NCBI GenBank assembly: GCA_009783305.1
Contig: WRHJ01000003.1
Coordinates: 1-64,000, forward strand
Length of the DNA stretch: 64,000 bases
Reading direction: 5' to 3'
Source: Candidatus Saccharimonadota bacterium
GTDB lineage: Bacteria; Patescibacteriota; Saccharimonadia; Saccharimonadales; Saccharimonadaceae
Shown: piece by piece, positions 57,509-64,000 of the stretch
Layout of the letters: each line of letters starts with the position of its first letter
Position numbering within the stretch: the first letter of the stretch is position 1
Notes under the pieces: generated by a model
What the model saw: only the letters and a program-made list of their open reading frames with translations
The model's database searches: none
What the model was told of the DNA's origin: nothing
Made by a program: the position numbers and the translations under genes

Positions 57509-60073
57509 ATGGTAGAAGATAAATCAGATGACAGTGTAGTAGGGGGAGTGCCAGATTCGGCTGATGATAAGGGATTAGATGAGCTGACGGATGGTGTTGT
57601 AGAAAATACAAAAACAGTGGCCATTGCAGGCGTGGAAGAGTCGACGGTTGAAAATGTGATGGAGGATTCGTTTCTACGTTATTCGATGTCGGTGATTATT
57701 GATCGAGCGCTACCGGATGTGCGGGATGGGTTGAAGCCGGTGCATAGGCGGATTTTGTATGCAATGGAGAAAAATGGCTGGAAGGCGCCACATGCAACGG
57801 TGAAATCGGCGAGGATTATTGGTGAGGTGATGGGCAAGTATCACCCGCATGGCGACTCTTCGATTTATGATGCGATGGTGAACTTGGCACAGCCTTGGAA
57901 AATGCGCTATACGTTAGTGGAGGGGCAGGGCAACTTTGGTTCGATGGATGGCGATGAGGCGGCAGCTTCGCGTTATACGGAAGCGCGGATGGACAAAGTA
58001 GGGGGCGAATTGCTGGCGGATATTGAAAAAGAGACAGTGGATTTTCGAGATAATTTTGATGGCAGCGAGAAGGAACCGGTAGTGTTGCCGGCGGCGGTGC
58101 CGAACATTTTGTTAAATGGACAGATGGGCATTGCGGTGGGTATGGCAACCAACATCCCGCCGCATAATTTGGCGGAGGTAGTGGATGCGACGGTGGCGCA
58201 GATTGATGATCCGGAGATTACGCTGGATGGGTTGCTGAAGCATGTGAAGGGACCAGATTTTCCGACGGGAGCTGAAGTGTATGGTGGTGACCCGATGAAG
58301 CAGGCTTATGCAACTGGACGCGGTTCAGTGACGATCCGGGCAGTGACGGAGATTGAGGAGCGCAAGGGTGGCCGGTATAATATTGTGATTTCGGAAGTAC
58401 CATATGGGATGAGCAAAGAGTCGTTTGTTGAGAAAGTGCGCGAATTGGTAATTGCTAGAAAGCTGGATCATATTGCAGACGCTCGGGATGAAAGTGCGCG
58501 GGGAAAAATACGCGTAGTGGTAGAGTTGAAGAAAGATGCGTTTCCGAAGAAGATTTTGAACCAGTTATATAAGATGACTGGACTGCAGACGGCTTTTCAC
58601 TATAATGTGCTGGCCTTGGTGGATGGGATTCAGCCAAGGGTGATGGGGCTGAAAGAGATATTGACTGAGTTTATCAAGCACAGACAGAAGGTGATTCGGC
58701 GACGTACGGAGTTCGAGTTGCGCAAGGCGAAGGAACGAGCGCATATTTTGGAGGGGCTGAAGATTGCGTTGGATCATATAGATGAGGTAATTAAGACAAT
58801 TCGTGAGAGTTATGATGATGCCGATAAGAGGTTGATGAGCAGATTTGGCTTGTCGGAGATTCAGGCAGCGGCGATTTTGGCGATGCAATTGCGCAGGCTG
58901 CAGGGTCTGGAGCGCGAAAAGATTGAGGCTGAATTGAAGGAATTGCACGAGTTGATTAAGAAGTTAGAAGCGATATTGGCGGATGAGAAGGAAATTTTGC
59001 GAGTAGTGAAGGAAGAGTTGCTGGCGATGAAGGAAAAGTATGGAGACAAGAGAAAGAGCAAGATTTTCCGACACGAGTTGGGTAAGTTTGCCGATGAAGA
59101 TTTGATTCCGGATGAAGAGAGCGTAGTATTGCTGACAGCTGAAAATTACGTGAAGCGAGTGTCGCAGAACGATTTTAGGCGGCAGAACCGCGGCGGCAAG
59201 GGCAAGCGGGGGATTACGACTAAAGAAGAGGACGTAATTGATGCGATTATTACAATTAATTCGCATGATTATTTGTTGTTCTTTACGAATCAAGGCCGGA
59301 TTTTTAGGGTGAAAGCTTACGAAGTGCCGCAGGCGTCTTTGACGGCTAAAGGTACGGCGGCAGTGAATTTGCTGAATTTGCATCCAGAGGAAAAGGTGAC
59401 GGCGATTATTAAACAGGGCGATGAAGCGGCAGAAAATAATTATCTGTTTATGGCAACGACGAAGGGGACGATCAAGAAGACGCCAATGAAGGATTATGTG
59501 AATATTCGGACTAATGGTTTGATTACGATTAAGTTGGATAGTAAGGATGAGTTGCGCTGGGTGAAAGGAACAACTGGCGAAAACGATGTGATTATTTCGA
59601 CTTCGGCAGGTCAGGCGGTGAGATTCAATGAGAGGGATGTGCGGCCGATGGGGCGAGCGGCGCGAGGCGTGAGGGGGATGCGGCTGCGTCCGAACGATAC
59701 GATAGTGGGCATGGATATAGTGAGCGATCCGAGGAGTCAGAAGTTGATTGCGGTGTCAGCCAATGGTTACGGCAAGGTGACGGCGGTGACGAATTTTCCG
59801 GCGCATAGGCGGGGCGGAGTAGGGATAAAGGTGGCGGCGGTAACGGCGAAGACGGGGCCGATTGTGGCGGTGCATACGCTAGATCCTGAAGCAAAAGAGA
59901 TTATCATGATGTCCAATAAGGGACAGGCAATACGGGTGGCTACGAAAGAGATTCCGACGCTGGGGCGAGCGACGCAAGGGGTGAGGATTATGAAGATGAA
60001 CGAGGGAGATGGCGTGGCATCGATTGGGATTGTGCCACACGAAGAGGAAGAGATAGAAGATAAAGCTGCGTAG
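57509..60073 (+). CDS. gyrA: DNA gyrase subunit A
   Basis: GyrA cuts and rejoins DNA. The 854-residue protein has an acidic extension of about 45 residues before LRYSMSVIIDRALPDVRDGL, then the catalytic Tyr in AAASRYTEARM, the coiled coil and a beta-pinwheel C-terminal domain with the GyrA box QNRGGKGKRG at about residue 560, showing it is gyrase rather than topoisomerase IV. GGAGG precedes the ATG. No parC/parE is seen here. Confidence 0.98.
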   Translation: MVEDKSDDSVVGGVPDSADDKGLDELTDGVVENTKTVAIAGVEESTVENVMEDSFLRYSMSVIIDRALPDVRDGLKPVHRRILYAMEKNGWKAPHATVKSARIIGEVMGKYHPHGDSSIYDAMVNLAQPWKMRYTLVEGQGNFGSMDGDEAAASRYTEARMDKVGGELLADIEKETVDFRDNFDGSEKEPVVLPAAVPNILLNGQMGIAVGMATNIPPHNLAEVVDATVAQIDDPEITLDGLLKHVKGPDFPTGAEVYGGDPMKQAYATGRGSVTIRAVTEIEERKGGRYNIVISEVPYGMSKESFVEKVRELVIARKLDHIADARDESARGKIRVVVELKKDAFPKKILNQLYKMTGLQTAFHYNVLALVDGIQPRVMGLKEILTEFIKHRQKVIRRRTEFELRKAKERAHILEGLKIALDHIDEVIKTIRESYDDADKRLMSRFGLSEIQAAAILAMQLRRLQGLEREKIEAELKELHELIKKLEAILADEKEILRVVKEELLAMKEKYGDKRKSKIFRHELGKFADEDLIPDEESVVLLTAENYVKRVSQNDFRRQNRGGKGKRGITTKEEDVIDAIITINSHDYLLFFTNQGRIFRVKAYEVPQASLTAKGTAAVNLLNLHPEEKVTAIIKQGDEAAENNYLFMATTKGTIKKTPMKDYVNIRTNGLITIKLDSKDELRWVKGTTGENDVIISTSAGQAVRFNERDVRPMGRAARGVRGMRLRPNDTIVGMDIVSDPRSQKLIAVSANGYGKVTAVTNFPAHRRGGVGIKVAAVTAKTGPIVAVHTLDPEAKEIIMMSNKGQAIRVATKEIPTLGRATQGVRIMKMNEGDGVASIGIVPHEEEEIEDKAA

Positions 60074-60161
60074 TTTCTGAGTGGTTTTTGCAAGATATTA
60101 TGCTGATGCTTTATATTTTTCGTAATCTGATGTATCTTGGGTCGAAATAATAGGAATTTGT

Positions 60162-61199
60162 ATGAAAAAATTGGTTTTTTTGGTGGTGGCAGCGGCGTTG
60201 ATGTCGGTATTTGCAGGAAGCAGCGTTAATGTGTCGGCGACGACGATAACTGGTTTAGTGGATACAGGTTATGATTTTGAATACGTGATTTCGGAGATTG
60301 GACCATCGCTCAATGCGAAAAAAGGATCGTTTGTTGTAAAAAATAATAATACAGAGTATCCGGATAACAAGATATACATTTTCATGTATCGGCTGGATGA
60401 TGGAAGGGACCCGTACTCGATTCTGTATCCAGATATGGTTCGGGAGAGAAAACCAATATATGAAGTGGCGCAGGTTCCAGCATATGCTGATACGAGTGTG
60501 AGACTAGATGTGGCTTCTGGTCCGGCAGTGTACACTCCGGAAGGAGAAGGGCTGGTGATGGGCGATACTGCTAATATGGAGTTTTACTATTCAGTAGCGA
60601 TTATGTTGCCTGCTGCGGATGGGGTTGGTCTTGGTAGTATTCGTTGGATTGGGACGAGAAAGGCGTCATATGCGGATTGTGCAAGAGCCGCGGAATATAA
60701 GGAGGGAGTGGTATGCAAATTAAGCAAACAAGTGGACGGGGTGTTTTATTATGATGCATATGTTGGCGGGGTTCTGGTGGGAGGGACAGAGATTGGCGGA
60801 GAAGCGGAGGGGGTGCATGAAGAGAATAGGGTCGCGGATGAAAAAGCGGAGGGAAGCGTTATAAGAGAAATGGTTGGAAAAAATAATATAGAGAGCAATA
60901 TATTTATGGCTGCTGAGATTGTCAAGGCGGGCGGCGCTATTGCTAAGATGGGCGGAGATCCATTTAAAATAGCATTTGCTGATGAAGTGAGAGATGGTGG
61001 CGGTACGGGGAGTATATCCAACTCAGCTTCAGCTGGTGGTGTAAATATGCGGATGATAGACTGGATGAGATTGGCTTGGTTACCGCCGACGGGAGTTTTG
61101 GCAGTATGGTTATTTGTGTGGCTGTTTAGGCGACGGAAGGACGAGAAGAAGCGTGAACGTTTTGCTAAATATGCTAGAATAGAGGCATGGAAGTATTAG
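60162..61199 (+). CDS. Exported protein with C-terminal membrane anchor
   Basis: The 345-residue protein begins with a typical signal peptide (KKLVFLVVAAALMSVFAGSS), has an extracytoplasmic domain with two Cys, and ends with one membrane helix (PPTGVLAVWLFVWLF) and a basic tail. I do not recognise the family. The tail and stop overlap the next gene by 13 bases. Contains a TGTTGTAAAAA motif at 60332. Confidence 0.75.
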   Translation: MKKLVFLVVAAALMSVFAGSSVNVSATTITGLVDTGYDFEYVISEIGPSLNAKKGSFVVKNNNTEYPDNKIYIFMYRLDDGRDPYSILYPDMVRERKPIYEVAQVPAYADTSVRLDVASGPAVYTPEGEGLVMGDTANMEFYYSVAIMLPAADGVGLGSIRWIGTRKASYADCARAAEYKEGVVCKLSKQVDGVFYYDAYVGGVLVGGTEIGGEAEGVHEENRVADEKAEGSVIREMVGKNNIESNIFMAAEIVKAGGAIAKMGGDPFKIAFADEVRDGGGTGSISNSASAGGVNMRMIDWMRLAWLPPTGVLAVWLFVWLFRRRKDEKKRERFAKYARIEAWKY

Positions 61200-61609
61200 G
61201 AAGTTTTATAGCGTTTGTAGTGGGGTGGTTGTTGGCGCAATTGGGGAAATTGCTGGGAGCGATTATAAAGGGAAGAGGAAAATTGAAGCCGAGTGAGGCT
61301 TTGCGCAACTTTACGAGAAGCGGTGGTATGCCTAGTGGGCATGCGGCAAGTTTGGGTGCCCTAGTGACGTATTTGGGGTTTTGGCAGGGGTTCGATAGCG
61401 CAGTGTTTGCGTTGGGCGTAGGAGTGGCGCTGATTGTTTTCTATGATGCAATGAACGTACGCTATGCAGTGGGCGAGATGGGGAAGGTGCTAAATGAGTT
61501 GACAGAGAAGAAGATGAAAGTGCGTGAAGGGCATACTTTGCCTCAGGTTATGGTGGGAGCGCTGTTGGGCGTTGCGATTGGGACAGGGATTTTCTTGTTA
61601 ATGCACTAA
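61187..61609 (+). CDS. DUF212 family membrane protein
   Basis: The 140-residue protein has the DUF212 plan (divergent PAP2/haloperoxidase-related): four membrane helices, RSGGMPSGHAASLGALVTYLG near residues 45-64 and FYDAMNVRYAVGEM. PSGHAA resembles the phosphatase motif of the PAP2 fold; catalysis is not established for DUF212. TAGAAT (61175-61180), inside the upstream gene, ends six bases before the ATG, giving it its own promoter. Confidence 0.88.
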   Translation: MEVLGSFIAFVVGWLLAQLGKLLGAIIKGRGKLKPSEALRNFTRSGGMPSGHAASLGALVTYLGFWQGFDSAVFALGVGVALIVFYDAMNVRYAVGEMGKVLNELTEKKMKVREGHTLPQVMVGALLGVAIGTGIFLLMH

Positions 61610-61655
61610 ATGCCCTCTTTTTGTGTATTTTTGACAACATTTTGAGGTTTTGTTC

Positions 61656-61684
61656 TTGACAATTTGATTTTTTTTAGATAAGAT
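61656..61684 (+). promoter_or_regulatory. 16S rRNA promoter
   Basis: TTGACA (61656-61661) and TAAGAT (61679-61684), 17 bases apart, giving a leader of about 175 bases. A second TTGACA at 61631 has no fitting -10. Confidence 0.8.
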
Positions 61685-61745
61685 TGGAGAAGTCTAACTG
61701 CGAGGTACCCCTTATTTAAGGTGTCCCAAAGTGAGATTATAGATA

Positions 61746-61769
61746 CTTAACAATTTAGTTGTGCAATTA
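61746..61769 (+). other. 16S processing stem, 5' arm
   Basis: CTTAACAATTTAGTTGTGCA onward (61746-61769) pairs with 63546-63569, 24 bp with two G-U pairs, enclosing the whole 16S gene as an RNase III-type precursor stem. Confidence 0.85.
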
Positions 61770-61868
61770 TTGAAGTCTGTATAGACTTCAAGAGTATCTG
61801 GCTACATTTATGGAACTAGATACTATCATCGTCAGTCTTTTATTTTATATGAGTCTAAACAATTCATT

Positions 61869-63395
<1,527 letters not shown>

Positions 63396-63545
63396 CTAGG
63401 GAGAATGATGCGCAGAAGGCCAGTAATGGCAATCTGTAGCTAGGTCGGTCGTAGTTATTAATATTAAGCTTAGTTAATAACATTATCTGGATTTGTTCAG
63501 ATACGACTTCAAGCTAAATTTTACGAAAGATACAATGATGATACC

Positions 63546-63569
63546 TAATTGCACAACTGAGTTGTTAAG
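63546..63569 (+). other. 16S processing stem, 3' arm
   Basis: The stretch 63546-63569 (starting TAATTGCACAACTGAG) is complementary to 61746-61769. Confidence 0.85.
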
Positions 63570-63575
63570 AGAGAG

Positions 63576-63598
63576 CCGTCCGCTGAGGACGGTTTTTT
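63576..63598 (+). terminator. Terminator after 16S rRNA
   Basis: CCGTCC (63576-63581) pairs with GGACGG (63587-63592), loop GCTGA, followed by T6. Ends the 16S transcript about 180 bases after the mature 3' end. Confidence 0.9.
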
Positions 63599-63650
63599 GT
63601 GGTTTTGATTTGCGGACTATAGTAGAATTATGGTAATAAAGGAGAGAGGT

Positions 63651-64000
63651 ATGTTCGAAAAGTTTAAGAAGGATAAAGGTGAACAGCCGGCGGAAAAGAC
63701 GGGTTGGGATAGTTTGGCAGATGTGGCACCAATGTCTCAAGAGCAGGATGCCCCATCAGAGTGGGATCTATTTGTAAAGGAGGAAGAAGAAAAAGGGGAT
63801 CCTTACGCTAATAAGTATGCAGAGGAACTAGTTGGTACTACTAACACCGTCACGGGTGAGCGATATGAAACTATTGAGCAGGCTCGTGAAGCATACATGA
63901 AGGTGACGCGTGAAGTTCGTACGGAACGTGCCGCTGAAGATGCGAGGGCAGCGGCTGAGCAAGCGCAAAATGCTAAACGTCATGAGGAATGGCTAGCTAC
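63651..64000 (+). CDS. Hypothetical charged protein, 3' end outside window
   Basis: An open frame of 116 codons reaches the window end. The ATG has AAAGGAGAG upstream, and TAGAAT (near 63623) is a possible -10. The product is acidic then coiled-coil (ERAAEDARAAAEQAQNAKRH), with no recognised domain. The first residues (MFEKFKKDKG) recall the 3239 protein. Codons are more balanced than in the neighbourhood. Confidence 0.7.
   Translation, partial: MFEKFKKDKGEQPAEKTGWDSLADVAPMSQEQDAPSEWDLFVKEEEEKGDPYANKYAEELVGTTNTVTGERYETIEQAREAYMKVTREVRTERAAEDARAAAEQAQNAKRHEEWLA

Overview
The window reads as a chromosomal segment of a Candidatus Saccharibacteria (TM7) genome in the Patescibacteria/CPR. The evidence is the 16S rRNA gene (GCCGCGGTCATACG variant of the 515 region), short gene lengths, a type IV pilus gene set, many small membrane-anchored proteins without clear relatives, and housekeeping enzymes that have lost domains. 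TGA works as a stop codon throughout, so the Gracilibacteria/Absconditabacteria code is excluded. The plus strand carries most genes and is strongly G-rich over C, as expected of one leading-strand replichore. No oriC, dnaA, CRISPR array, insertion sequence or prophage was seen.

Layout. 0-4.3 kb: end of a TIG/FISUMP surface protein, an orphan Cys-rich protein, and leftward nusA plus two orphans. 4.3-11.4 kb: a metzincin-like protease, anchored unknowns, a lipid kinase, a zeta-toxin-like kinase, a TlyA-like methyltransferase and ychF. 11.4-16.5 kb: pilM-N-O-(small)-B. 16.6-24.6 kb: a shortened CTP synthase, argS, mscL, orn, dnaG and the primary sigma factor. 24.6-28.5 kb: pilT-C-A-D. 28.5-38.7 kb: a Xer-type recombinase, ndk, five tRNAs, a membrane glycosyltransferase, thrS and prs. 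38.7-46.2 kb: a UvrD-type helicase, rpsF-ssb-rpsR-efp-miaA, rpmB, an M50 protease and a Nudix-RNase H fusion. 45-51 kb is RNA-rich: a 6S-like RNA, RNase P RNA, tmRNA and two candidate new ncRNAs, around rplT-rpmI-infC and a comM-like gene. 51-61.6 kb: a VirD4/HerA-like membrane ATPase, an orphan protein, gyrB-gyrA and a DUF212 protein. 61.6-63.6 kb: a 16S rRNA gene with its own promoter, processing stem and terminator, so not followed by 23S. The window ends inside a new reading frame.

Gene expression appears to follow two rules. Most operon-leading genes have a TANNNT -10 box 6-8 bases before the ATG and no Shine-Dalgarno, implying leaderless mRNAs. A smaller set (stable RNAs and four monocistronic unknown genes) uses TTGACa/t-17-TATAAT promoters, in the unknown genes with an extended -10 and a leader carrying a Shine-Dalgarno; three of those four also end at a terminator.

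The observations I rate highest are a DnaG primase without its zinc ligands, a CTP synthase with the middle of its glutaminase domain missing, an in-frame double-hairpin insertion in argS, a 19-bp palindrome occurring twice, a strongly promoted structured RNA of about 320 nt at 50.65-50.97 kb, a candidate 100-nt sRNA next to tmRNA, and a tmRNA with a non-canonical T-loop.
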